From: Geobacter sp.
GTDB lineage: Bacteria > Desulfobacterota > Desulfuromonadia > Geobacterales > Geobacteraceae
Direction of reading: 5' to 3'
Assembly: GCA_016177775.1 (NCBI GenBank)
Contig: JACOUQ010000015.1
Span: 124,001 to 188,000, forward strand
Length of the DNA stretch: 64,000 nucleotides
Made by a program: the position numbers and the translations under genes. Positions within the stretch are counted from its first letter, which is position 1. Each line of letters starts with the position of its first letter. Positions 26,544 to 35,700 of the stretch are shown here, piece by piece. The notes below the pieces were generated by a model that was given only the letters and a program-made list of their open reading frames with translations, did no database searches and was not told where the DNA came from.

Positions 26544-27401
26544 CTAGGCGCTCTTTCCTGTTTCCAGAAACTCCCTGATAATGGCACATGTCTGCTCCGG
26601 TTTTTCCTCATGGGGGTTATGCCCGCATTCCTCGACAATCACCAGTTGCGCGGCCGGCAGCGCAGATGCCAGGCGTTCGCCGCGTTCGCGCCGGATGATC
26701 CTGTCATTCCCACCCCAGATGATCAGCACAGGCACGGAAACTTTTCCATAGTCCGGAAGCGGCAACGGCTTTCCTCCCGGCATGAGCTGCCGGACGGACA
26801 TGGCGAAGGAGTAGCCGATTCCCCGTTTCTTGTAACAATGGACGTATCGTTCAATACGCTCTTCGGTTATGGCGGCATGGTTGTAAAAGACCCGCGGCAG
26901 CGTGTATTTTACGATGGTGCGCGGCGGCACGAGGTACATGAGCATAGATCCCACAAATGGAGTGCGGACCAGGCGCATCAGACGTGGCAGGCGCTGCGGG
27001 TAAGCGGCGCAGGAAATAAGTATCAGGCGGGAGATCAACTCAGGTCTGCCGAGGGCGCGGCCCTTGAACCAGGCGAGCAGGGCGATGGTTCCGCCGAGGG
27101 AGTGGCCGACCAGTGCAGCATTAACGATATTCCGGGCGTTCAGGAACGAGATGATGATATCCGTCTGGTCATCCAGCGAGTACCTGGCGTCGCGCGGCTT
27201 TGAGGAGAGGCCGAATCCTTTAAGGTCAAGAAAATAGAGAGTATAGAGCTCAACGGGGAAGAGGGGTGCAATGTCGTGCCAGGTAACGAGCGCGGCGGCG
27301 AAGCCGTGAATGAAAATCAGCGGTGTCGGGCCGTGTCCACGGGTTTCGTAGTTGATGAGGACCTTGTCGGAATAGCAGAAAGTCTGGCTGGCGCCGATCA
27401 T
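26544..27401 (-). CDS. Alpha/beta hydrolase
   Basis: A 285-residue alpha/beta-fold hydrolase: oxyanion-hole motif FIHGFAAALVTW near residue 30, nucleophile elbow GHSLGGT near 99 (catalytic Ser), an Asp in IIWGGNDRII near 228 and a His in EECGHNPHEE near 258. The complete triad suggests an ester or C-C bond hydrolase; the substrate cannot be told. The frame continues upstream, but those codons overlap the THUMP gene; ATG 27401 starts 14 bases after its stop, so the two form one operon. Confidence 0.8.
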   Translation of the reverse strand: MIGASQTFCYSDKVLINYETRGHGPTPLIFIHGFAAALVTWHDIAPLFPVELYTLYFLDLKGFGLSSKPRDARYSLDDQTDIIISFLNARNIVNAALVGHSLGGTIALLAWFKGRALGRPELISRLILISCAAYPQRLPRLMRLVRTPFVGSMLMYLVPPRTIVKYTLPRVFYNHAAITEERIERYVHCYKKRGIGYSFAMSVRQLMPGGKPLPLPDYGKVSVPVLIIWGGNDRIIRRERGERLASALPAAQLVIVEECGHNPHEEKPEQTCAIIREFLETGKSA

Positions 27402-27414
27402 GTTCGTGTGCCGG

Positions 27415-27954
27415 TCAATCGAGATGCAGGAATGGATAACGGGCAAGCTCCTCGCGGTTCCAGAGGGAGAAGCCGGCACGCGGGCCGGCGGTTTCGGCCG
27501 CGATGATGAAGTCCGGGTCGTCGAAGGTGATGCGGCCAGATGTCCCGGCATTTTGGAGTGTCTGGAGCAGATATTCGTCGAGCATCTTTTCCTCTTCCAT
27601 GCTGGACATCTTCCCCTTGAAGCCGCGGCGGTGGATGCGGACGTGGAAGCTGCGCCCCGCAAGGTCAGGGAGCCAGGCGGAACCCGCCTCTTTTGCTTTT
27701 TCCTCGAACTCGGCCGGGCTCTGGAAGGTGAAGCAGCGTTCAAGGGGCATGAAGCGGGAAACGAAGGACCTACCCTCTGGCTCCCTCCCCATCTTCTCCC
27801 TGACCATTTCCAGGGTACCGGGAATGTCGGTTACCCGCATCACCAGAATATTGAAGAAATCGGTCCGGGCCAGCGGGCCGAACTCCTGGAGAAAGTGCCA
27901 GGCTTCCTGGTATCGCCCCTCGTGTGTACTTACGACAACATTCCAGTCGTGCAT
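27415..27954 (-). CDS. THUMP-domain protein
   Basis: A 179-residue protein. Its C-terminal half reads like a THUMP RNA-binding domain (SFHVRIHRRGFKGKMSS, then ITFDDPDFIIAAET); the N-terminal half (VVVSTHEGRYQEA) is an adapter-like region. No catalytic domain is attached. Such free-standing THUMP proteins may present tRNA to a modifying enzyme. ATG 27954 has GGAGGAG before it. Confidence 0.75.
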   Translation of the reverse strand: MHDWNVVVSTHEGRYQEAWHFLQEFGPLARTDFFNILVMRVTDIPGTLEMVREKMGREPEGRSFVSRFMPLERCFTFQSPAEFEEKAKEAGSAWLPDLAGRSFHVRIHRRGFKGKMSSMEEEKMLDEYLLQTLQNAGTSGRITFDDPDFIIAAETAGPRAGFSLWNREELARYPFLHLD

Positions 27955-28019
27955 GGCAGCTCCTCCTGCCACAAATGTATCACAAAACATCCCGATGAAA
28001 AGGTTTGCAGCTTTGGACG

Positions 28020-28697
28020 TCAGTTTTGCGGCCAGGAGAGAGCGTTGCTGGGGCAAGCTGCATGGCAGGATTCGCACTTGATGCAATCCCGGTGCGGTAT
28101 GAGGCCTGTTTCGCGGTAGTCTGAGATCTCAAGGCCCATGGGGCAGCTTTTGTCGCATATCTTGCAATTTCGGCAGGCATCGGAGATGAGCATCTGCTCC
28201 TTCCCACCACCAACGGCATTGGCCATGGTTCCCACCGGACAGAAGGTGCACCAGGTCCTTGCCCGGTAAATCAGCCCCAGCACAACGCCCAGCGCGGTAG
28301 TGGCAGCGCACATGAACCAGAAGACCCTTCCCCAGTGCATGGGATCGCCGGGGTTTCGGGAAATCTGAAAGACCATCATTGTCATGAGAAATCCCATGAC
28401 AAGCCAGCGGAAGCGTATGTTTTGCAGGTGGGGGGGGACAGGACGGCTACCGCTCACGAAACGGAAGAACGTATCGAAGAAGCTTCCGCGTGGGCAGATG
28501 TTGCCGCAGACGTAGCGACCGCGGAAAAACCCTCCGGCCATGCCGACCACCATGGCGACAGGGACGCCGAAGCCGAGAAGGGGATAGCTCCAGCCCACTG
28601 TTATGATGGTAATCATGATCAGGGCGAGAAGCCATCTGTGCGGTGCGCGGAGGGGTTGTGCCCTGGGGAGTGAAAAGGATTTGACGGATGTTTCCAT
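28020..28697 (-). CDS. Membrane polyferredoxin, NapH/CcoG-like
   Basis: A 225-residue protein with four membrane helices and several iron-sulfur motifs: CGNICPRGSFFD, CTFCPVG, then two 4Fe-4S ferredoxin clusters CRNCKICDKSCP and CIKCESCHAACP at the C terminus. It resembles NapH-type membrane ferredoxins that pass electrons from menaquinol to periplasmic or cytoplasmic partners. No reductase subunit lies next to it, so its partner is unknown. Confidence 0.8.
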   Translation of the reverse strand: METSVKSFSLPRAQPLRAPHRWLLALIMITIITVGWSYPLLGFGVPVAMVVGMAGGFFRGRYVCGNICPRGSFFDTFFRFVSGSRPVPPHLQNIRFRWLVMGFLMTMMVFQISRNPGDPMHWGRVFWFMCAATTALGVVLGLIYRARTWCTFCPVGTMANAVGGGKEQMLISDACRNCKICDKSCPMGLEISDYRETGLIPHRDCIKCESCHAACPSNALSWPQN

Positions 28698-28831
28698 GCT
28701 CGGGTTGCTCCATTAATTAAATACACTGTAAAGATATATAAAAAATAATATGTAGTCAAGCACTTTGAAATTATTGGGCTTTATATATGTGGCAGAGGGT
28801 CTGGATGTGGATTCGGCGCGATAGAGTGCTT

Positions 28832-28846
28832 TGGAAAGAAAGTTGC
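28832..28846 (+). promoter_or_regulatory. Candidate sigma-54 promoter
   Basis: TGGAAAG-N4-TTGC has the GG-N10-GC spacing and a perfect -12 box (TTGCTT). It lies about 95 bases before the small gene at 28942. The -24 box matches TGGCACG at five of seven positions. Confidence 0.5.
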
Positions 28847-28941
28847 TTGGTCAACTATAATCTTCAAATCTTGACAATTGAAATTAAGAAGAAAGATGGT
28901 TAGTATGGCAAACATCATCAGCTATCCGGAGGTATAAGTAA

Positions 28942-29301
28942 ATGCGCTACATCAATCCCGACAAAATTGTCGCCGCCCAGTTGACCACCCCTGCCGAAAA
29001 TCCCCTCGTCACCGACAATAGCCGCCTTATGGACGTCTGGTTCGCGGGGGCGGTGGTGCGCAAGCAGCTTTTCAAAAAGGTGACGAAAGCAGAACAGGAG
29101 GCGTTCGAGGCGGAGTTGCTCCGGCGGGGCTTTATTCGCTCCGGCAATCTCCTGGTCAATCCTGCGGCGGTCCTCTTCGCGGAGATGGAGAGCGAGTTGC
29201 TCGGCGGAATCGTGACCATGGGATGGCAGGAGAATGGGAAACCGCTCGAGCTGAAGGTGAACGCAAAGGCGTTTGCCGAACTTTGCGTGCGGTTGGGCTG
29301 A
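28942..29301 (+). CDS. Conserved-looking hypothetical protein, 119 aa
   Basis: I do not recognise this family. The protein is soluble, has no signal peptide or cysteine pair, and has one central helix pair (VRKQLFKKVTKAEQEAFEAELLRR) followed by strands. It has a good ribosome site (GGAGGT at 28928). It is the first of three small genes (28942-30017) behind a sigma-54-like motif. Confidence 0.65.
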   Translation: MRYINPDKIVAAQLTTPAENPLVTDNSRLMDVWFAGAVVRKQLFKKVTKAEQEAFEAELLRRGFIRSGNLLVNPAAVLFAEMESELLGGIVTMGWQENGKPLELKVNAKAFAELCVRLG

Positions 29302-29464
29302 TTTTGCCCAAAATTGCGGCAATAAGATTGCCCATGTTCATCGGACCGTATGCGATGACATCGCTGAAGTTGCCCCTAGCAAGGTATTATCGGATTTGTT
29401 TTCGTTGGCACGGTCCGTGAAACCCATGAAGTAAAGCGTCATGTCGCCATGCGGAGTTGGAATT

Positions 29465-29761
29465 ATGGGAATCACGATAAAGCCGTCCGATCTGTACAAC
29501 AAGTACCACAAGGACACAACAAACCGTCACAATCCCAAATTCACGGGAAAGCCCGATGCCGCGCCGTTCGACCGGGACGACCTGTACGAAATCATCCCGA
29601 TGTTCGAGGCGGTGATGGATGATTTGGGAAGGGATGACCAGCGCACTCTCCACATGATCGAGGAAGTGATGCTGACCTACATGCCGCTATGTGTAACCAC
29701 CCGTGAGGAAGTGTTCGATTTTCTGGCGGGGTGCATGCGGGACACCCTCGAAGATGCTTGA
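29465..29761 (+). CDS. Hypothetical protein, 98 aa
   Basis: A small acidic helical protein without recognised domains. It starts MGITIKPSDLYNKYHKD. ATG 29465 is preceded by GGAGTT; the frame extends to 29441 without a better start. The gap before it (29302-29464) shows no gene. It is followed 13 bases later by a helix-turn-helix protein, suggesting an operon. Confidence 0.6.
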   Translation: MGITIKPSDLYNKYHKDTTNRHNPKFTGKPDAAPFDRDDLYEIIPMFEAVMDDLGRDDQRTLHMIEEVMLTYMPLCVTTREEVFDFLAGCMRDTLEDA

Positions 29762-29774
29762 TGAGGAGGCAGTG

Positions 29775-30017
29775 ATGGAAATTTCAAACACGAATGAAGA
29801 GCGCCTCTCTGTTTCCGACGCGGCAAGCGAGCTGGGGACCACCCGTCTGCGGCTCCTCATGCTCCTGCGCGAGGGCGCGGTCGAAGGGGAGCAGATCGAC
29901 GGCGAATGGTATTTAAGCCGGGCATCCCTCGACGCCATTCGCGCCATGGGTGGGCCGGCCCCGGTTTCCCCCTCCTGTAAGACCTCCTGCACGGCGACCA
30001 CCTGCGGGTGCAAATAG
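29775..30017 (+). CDS. Small helix-turn-helix protein with Cys-rich tail
   Basis: An 80-residue protein. Residues 9-60 (LSVSDAASELGTTRLRLLML ... GEWYLSRASLDAI) fit the MerR/excisionase-type helix-turn-helix fold. The tail has four cysteines in CKTSC and TTCGCK at residues 66-79, which could hold a metal. ATG 29775 has GAGGAGG. It may regulate this small operon or the OFA transporter next door; that is a guess from position. Confidence 0.6.
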   Translation: MEISNTNEERLSVSDAASELGTTRLRLLMLLREGAVEGEQIDGEWYLSRASLDAIRAMGGPAPVSPSCKTSCTATTCGCK

Positions 30018-30305
30018 AAACAGGCTATTTTGCACATTTGCGAATCTTTCCGCGCTGCTGCAAAATGCTCGCAAGCTGTTGTCCTGTGCTGAGGCAGAGC
30101 GATATTCCTCCCGGATTGTCAACCATCTTTCTATTCCTTCTCTTTGCAATATTGCAAAACCTTTCAGCCAGTATTCATCTCCACCCACTCGCCGAATTTG
30201 CAACTAGCCGAAATGTCATGCATATTCGGATGATTACTATATGATAAAACGATGGTATGAAAGTTGCTGTATACGCGATAAATCGCTTATAGGGGAGGGT
30301 TGCGT
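30018..30305 (+). promoter_or_regulatory. 288-base gap with a perfect 16-base palindrome
   Basis: No gene is evident. TTTGCAAT/ATTGCAAA at 30143-30158 is a perfect palindrome of operator size, and further TTGCA-containing stretches surround it. It stands 150 bases before the OFA transporter start. Confidence 0.35.
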
Positions 30306-31676
30306 ATGTCACAGCCAACTAACAAGGGGTGGCAGGTTGTTTTTGCCGGCACGGCCATCAATCTGGCGCTCGGCGTGCTCTATGCCTGGAGTATCTTCAA
30401 AGGGGCGATCAAGACCTCCATCGAGACAGGAGGGGCTGATGCGTTCCAGTGGGACATTGTTTCGGTAAACGACCCCTATGCGGTCTGCTGTCTCACCTTC
30501 GCCTTTGCCATGATCGTGGCGGGCAAGTGCCAGGACAGGATCGGCCCTGCCCGCACCGCCCTGATCGGCGGCATTCTTGTAGGGGCAGGGTTCGCGGTCT
30601 TGTCTTTTTCCAATGATTACATGGCGTGGGTTGTGGGTTTCGGCATCCTGGCCGGCGCCGGTTTCGGCTTCGGATACTCGGCCGCCACTCCTCCGGCCCT
30701 CAAATGGTTCTCCCCATCAAAGACCGGCCTGATCGCAGGCATTGTTGTCGGCGGGTTCGGCCTGGCACCTGTCTATATCGCACCGCTTTCCTCCTGGCTT
30801 CTGGGGGCCTTCGGCATCCAGAAATCGATGCTGGTCTTCGCTATTGCCTTCACCGTGGTAGTCTGCGGCCTTTCCTTCCTCCTGGCCAACCCTCCCCAGG
30901 GGTATGTGCCCGCTGAACCGGCCGATCCGGGGCCGGTTGCCAAGCTCAATGCCGCCAAGCCGGCAGTCAATGCTTCTCCTTCCGAGATGCTGCGCAACTA
31001 CAAGTTCTACATTCTCTGGCTGACCTATTTCATTGGCGCCGGCGCCGGTCTGATGGTGATCGGAAGCGTGGCCGGCATGGCGAAGAAGAGCATGGGGAGC
31101 ATGGCCTTCTTCGCCGTTGCCATCATGGCCTTGGGGAACGCGGGGGGGCGTGTGGTGGCCGGGGTACTCTCGGACAAGATCGGCCGGCGGGCCACCCTCT
31201 TCATCATGCTTGCCTTCCAGGCCGTTCTCATGTTCGCAGCCATTCCGGTGGTGTCCATGGGGAGCGCCCCGCTGCTGGTCCTTCTGGCCACATTCATCGG
31301 CTTCAACTACGGCTCCAACCTGGCCCTTTTCCCATCTTTCGCAAAGGACTACTGGGGCCTCAAGAACTATGGCCTGAACTACGGGGTCCTTTTTACCGCA
31401 TGGGGGGTGGGTGGATTCGTTATGGGGCGCGTGTCGGAGATGCTCAACGCGCAGCCGGGCGGCTTGCAGATGTCCTTTACCCTGGCCGGGACTCTGCTCG
31501 CCTTCGGTGCCGGCATGACCATCTTCCTGGCGGAACTGAAGGCTGTCAAGACTGGGGAAGAGGCCCCTTCCCAATGGAAGGAATTCTGGGCGGAATTCAT
31601 GCTGGGAGCACGGGTCTTTGCCGGCTTCGAGCGAGAGACCTTGAGGCAGTCACGTCAGGCCGCATCTGGTCGCTGA
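30306..31676 (+). CDS. OFA-type major facilitator transporter
   Basis: A 456-residue MFS protein with 12 membrane segments. The start reads GWQVVFAGTAINLALGVLYAWS, the usual opening of the oxalate/formate antiporter (OFA) family; the loop 2/3 motif is GKCQDRIGPA and the 8/9 loop has GVLSDKIGRR. A charged C-terminal tail of about 40 residues follows. Transport of a small carboxylate is likely; the exact substrate is not seen. ATG 30306 follows GGGGAGGG; a terminator closes the transcript. Confidence 0.85.
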   Translation: MSQPTNKGWQVVFAGTAINLALGVLYAWSIFKGAIKTSIETGGADAFQWDIVSVNDPYAVCCLTFAFAMIVAGKCQDRIGPARTALIGGILVGAGFAVLSFSNDYMAWVVGFGILAGAGFGFGYSAATPPALKWFSPSKTGLIAGIVVGGFGLAPVYIAPLSSWLLGAFGIQKSMLVFAIAFTVVVCGLSFLLANPPQGYVPAEPADPGPVAKLNAAKPAVNASPSEMLRNYKFYILWLTYFIGAGAGLMVIGSVAGMAKKSMGSMAFFAVAIMALGNAGGRVVAGVLSDKIGRRATLFIMLAFQAVLMFAAIPVVSMGSAPLLVLLATFIGFNYGSNLALFPSFAKDYWGLKNYGLNYGVLFTAWGVGGFVMGRVSEMLNAQPGGLQMSFTLAGTLLAFGAGMTIFLAELKAVKTGEEAPSQWKEFWAEFMLGARVFAGFERETLRQSRQAASGR

Positions 31677-31703
31677 GGATATCCTCATACCAGCGTTTCA
31701 CAA

Positions 31704-31730
31704 GGCCCCCGCTGTTTGGGGGCCATTTTT
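31704..31730 (+). terminator. Rho-independent terminator after the OFA transporter
   Basis: GGCCCCC (31704-31710) pairs with GGGGGCC (31718-31724) across a seven-base loop and is followed by ATTTTT. Confidence 0.85.
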
Positions 31731-31826
31731 GATGATTAACGGCTGCTTGCGAAAGTCGGATGATGTGGTTTACTTTCCGTATGCACCACGAATCTTACGG
31801 CAACTTACCGCAAGGAGGTGGAGGAT

Positions 31827-32033
31827 ATGGAATGTAAAAGCGAAGGCCACAGGATGCACATGTGCGAGTTGAGGAAGCGGGGAGACATGGACACTTTCAA
31901 CGCCCTCTCCATAAATGCCATGGTTGAATGCGACAACTGCGGCGCCAAGGCTGCCAACCCGGAGAACGTCTGCAACCCGCTGGAACTTCCGGACATCAAG
32001 GACGTTGGGGATGCGGAGGAAATAAAACCGTAG
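31827..32033 (+). CDS. Small Cys/Met-containing protein, 68 aa
   Basis: A 68-residue acidic protein with Cys at 3, 13, 35, 38 and 49 and His at 8 and 11. VECDNCGAKA forms a CxxC knuckle, so a zinc-ribbon-like fold is likely. It has a very strong ribosome site (AAGGAGGTG) and its own terminator, so it should be well expressed. No family recognised. Confidence 0.65.
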   Translation: MECKSEGHRMHMCELRKRGDMDTFNALSINAMVECDNCGAKAANPENVCNPLELPDIKDVGDAEEIKP

Positions 32034-32063
32034 CATTTCGGCGCATCATCGTCTTGAATATCG

Positions 32064-32095
32064 AAAGGCCGTCTCAGCAGAGGCGGCCTTTCTTT
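32064..32095. terminator. Bidirectional terminator between convergent genes
   Basis: AAAGGCCGTCT and AGAGGCGGCCTTT form a stem with a small loop and T-rich flanks on both strands. It serves the 68-aa gene and the NUDIX gene, whose stop lies at its edge. Confidence 0.75.
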
Positions 32096-32690
32096 ATTTC
32101 GGCTCGCAGAGGGGCTGTCCCACAAGTTCCAGGAACTGTGCGACGAGGCGGTAGGTGATTCCCCAGAGGAGCGGTTCCCCGGGGCCGAGAATGGTGAGGG
32201 CGGGGCGAGCGAACCGTTCGCTGCCGAAGACCACCTCTGCCATCGCGTGGCGGCGGGGTTCCAGAAGCGAAACGAGCGGGAGCCAGAAGGCTCGGCTGAT
32301 CTCGTGGTTCAAGGTCAGGGAAGGGGAATGGGGGATGTGGTAGACGAAGCAGGAAACCAGCACCGGGAGATGGGCGCCTGCAATGTCGTCCATCTGGCCG
32401 AGATAGTTTGACGGCTCAAGGACCAGCCCGGTTTCCTCGCGGGTCTCCCGTTCCGCCGTCATGCGGGGGGAATGGTCGGCCGCTTCCACATGGCCGCCGG
32501 GAAAGGCGATGTTGCCGGACCATGGGTCACGGTCGTTCTTTGCCCGCAGAATGAAAAGTGTCTCCAAACCGAGGGTGCTCTCCTTCAGGATCATGGCAAC
32601 GGCGCTCCGGGTCGGTCCCGATGGCGGGAGAAGTAGCGGCTGGCGCCCGGAGATGCTCCGGATTATGTGCTCGATTGTGAGGCTGCTCAT
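32094..32690 (-). CDS. NUDIX hydrolase, CoA-pyrophosphatase-like
   Basis: A 198-residue NUDIX protein. The catalytic box is FPGGHVEAADHSP followed by AERETREETGL near residues 64-90, with the extra spacing seen in NudL/CoA pyrophosphatases. The N terminus SAVAMILKE is the first strand of the fold. It probably cleaves CoA or a related dinucleotide derivative. It is divergent from uvrA and ends in a shared terminator. Confidence 0.8.
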   Translation of the reverse strand: MSSLTIEHIIRSISGRQPLLLPPSGPTRSAVAMILKESTLGLETLFILRAKNDRDPWSGNIAFPGGHVEAADHSPRMTAERETREETGLVLEPSNYLGQMDDIAGAHLPVLVSCFVYHIPHSPSLTLNHEISRAFWLPLVSLLEPRRHAMAEVVFGSERFARPALTILGPGEPLLWGITYRLVAQFLELVGQPLCEPK

Positions 32691-32771
32691 GTTTGTATAT
32701 TACCGCATTCATCACAGTAGTGTCGAGAGGGAAGCGGACGACAGCCTCGGGGGATATGGTAAAATTGCCCC

Positions 32772-35700
32772 ATGGCAAACGATTCTATCGTAATACGCGG
32801 GGCCCGGCAGAATAACCTGAAGGGGCTCGATATCGACATCCCCCTGGGGGAGATCATCGTCGTCACCGGCGTGTCCGGCTCCGGGAAGTCGTCCCTCGCC
32901 TTTGACACGGTCTACGCCGAGGGGCAGCGGCGCTATGTGGAGACCTTTTCCCCCTATGCCCGCCAGTTCCTGGAGCGGATGGACCGCCCCGCCGCAGACC
33001 GGATCGAGGGGATTCCCCCTGCCATCGCCATTGACCAGACCAACCCTGTTCGCACATCCCGTTCCACTGTCGGCACCATGACGGAGCTGAACGATCACCT
33101 GAAGCTCCTTTTCGCCCGTGCCGGCCGACTTTACTGCCGGGGGTGCGGGAGGGAGGTGCGGCGGGATACGCCGGATTCCATAGCTGACGAACTGCTTGGG
33201 AAGCGCCCTCTCCCGGAGGGTGAGGGTAATATTTTGATCACCTTTCCTGTGCCGGTTCCGGAGAACTTCTCGGTCGAAGAAGTGAAGGGATTTCTGTCCG
33301 GCCAGGGGTACACCCGCATCCACCGGGAGGAGAAAAACCTCCTGGAAGTGATCCAGGACCGGACGCGACTTGCTCCCGACAACCGGCAGAGGGTGGTGGA
33401 GGGGTTGGAAAGCGCCTTGCAGACCGGGCGGGGGCGGGTTCTCGTTTATTCCCTCGGTCCTGGCGGCGAAGCAGGAGAACCGTTGCGGTTCTCCTGTGAG
33501 CTTCACTGCCCCGATTGCGACATTACCTACCATGACCCCGCGCCCCATCTCTTCTCATTCAATTCCCCCATCGGCGCCTGCGATACTTGCCGCGGCTTCG
33601 GCCGGGTGATCGGCATAGACTACGGCCTGGTGGTGCCGGACGGGTCGAAAAGTCTGGCTGAAGGGGCGATTCGCCCCTGGCAGACCGAAAGTAACCGGGA
33701 GTTTCAGGACGAGCTTCTGAATTTCGCAAAAAAACGGAAAATCCCGACTGGTACCCCCTGGCGGGAGCTGTCCAATGCGCAACGGGAGTGGGTGCTGGAG
33801 GGGGAGGGGACGTGGGATGAGGGGCTCTGGTACGGCGTGCGGCGGTTCTTCGAATGGCTCGAAAAAAAGAGTTACAAGATGCATATCCGGGTACTTCTCT
33901 CCAAATATCGCGCCTATACCCTCTGTCCGGCCTGTGGCGGGGCGCGTCTCAAGCCGGATTCGCTCCTCTGGCGGGTCGGGACAAAGGAGGAAGCCGACCG
34001 CGTCCTTCCGTCCGACGGCCGCTTCCGTCCGTTAGAAGCGAATTTTCCTGACGACGTTCTTCAATCCCTTCCAGGCCTCTGTATCCACGACGTGATGCTT
34101 CTCCCCCTTGATCGCTGTCGGGCCTTTTTCGATGCCCTTCATCTCCCCGCCCCGCTGGATGAGGCTGCGGAGCTCCTTCTGCGGGAGATCCGGAGCCGGC
34201 TCGGCTATCTTGCGGACGTGGGGCTGGGCTATCTCACCCTCGACCGCCAGTCGCGCACCCTCTCTGGAGGCGAAGTGCAGCGGATAAACCTCACCACCGC
34301 CCTCGGCACCTCCCTGGTCAATGCTCTCTTTGTCCTGGATGAGCCGTCCATCGGCCTTCATCCCCGCGACATGGGGAAGGTGATCGGTATTCTCCGGCGG
34401 CTGAGGGACTTGGGGAACACCCTGCTGGTGGTCGAGCACGATCCCCAGGTGATGCTGGCGGCAGACCGTGTTCTCGATCTCGGTCCCGGCCCAGGGGAGC
34501 GGGGAGGCGAGGTGGTCTTTTTCGGCACGCCGCTTGAGCTGCTGAAATCGCGGAAGTCGCTGACCGGTCAGTATTTGTCGGGGAAGAAGAGGGTGGCCCC
34601 TCACCCGGCCTTCGGCCACCCTCTCCCTGAAGGAGAGGGTAATCGTGGCACCCTCTCCCTCCGGGAGAGGGCTGGGGTGAGGGCGAAAATCAACGAAGCA
34701 CGATGCCTCGAAATCCTCGCCGCCTCTGCCCACAACCTGAAGGGAATCGACGTGCGGATTCCCCTCAACCGTCTAGTCTGCATCACCGGCGTCTCCGGCT
34801 CCGGCAAGTCGACCCTCGTTCAGGATGTCCTGTATCGTGGGCTTCTGAAGCTGATGGGAAAGCCGACAGAGCAGCCGGGTGAGCACGGCGGGATCAAGGG
34901 GCACGAGGGGATCGCGGAGGTGGTGCTGGTGGATCAGAGCCCCATCGGCCGCACCACCCGGTCCAACCCGGCCAGCTACGTCGGGGCGTTCGACGCCATC
35001 CGGAAGCTCTTCGCGGCCGAGCCACTGGCAAAGGAGCGGGGATATACCGCCGGCACATTCAGTTTCAACAGCGGCAGCGGCCGCTGCCCCACCTGCGGCG
35101 GCAATGGTTTCGAGCACGTGGAAATGCAGTTCCTCTCCGACGTCTACCTCCGCTGCCCCGACTGCGACGGCCGCCGCTACCGGGCCGAGACACTGGAAGT
35201 GCGGCTGGTGCCGAGCGGGGGAGGAAGTCCCGCCTCCATCGCCGATGTCCTGGAGATGACCATCACCGAGGCGGTTGCGTTCTTCGGTGACCGTCCGGAG
35301 GTCATGCGGGGCCTGGAGCCGCTGGAGGCGGTGGGGCTAGGATACCTCAAGCTCGGCCAGCCGGTGCCCACATTGTCGGGCGGCGAGGCCCAGCGCCTGA
35401 AGCTGGCCGGCCATCTGGCCAAGGTCAGAAAAGTAGGGGCGCAGCATGCTGCGCCCCTACACTCCTCACCCCTCACCCCTCACTCCTCACTGTTTTTGTT
35501 CGACGAACCCACAACCGGCCTCCATTTCGAGGATATCGCCAGGCTCCTTGCCGCATTCCGCCGGCTCCTCGAAGCGGGTGATTCCCTCGTGGTAATTGAG
35601 CACAACCTGGACGTGATCCGCGCCAGCGACTGGATCATCGACCTCGGGCCCGAGGGGGGTGACGGAGGGGGCCGGGTCATCTGCACTGGCTCCCCGGCCC

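Noticed and set aside
29390-29430. Second sigma-54 promoter (TGGCACG at 29409)
   Set aside because: The -24 box is perfect but no TTGC follows at the required distance.
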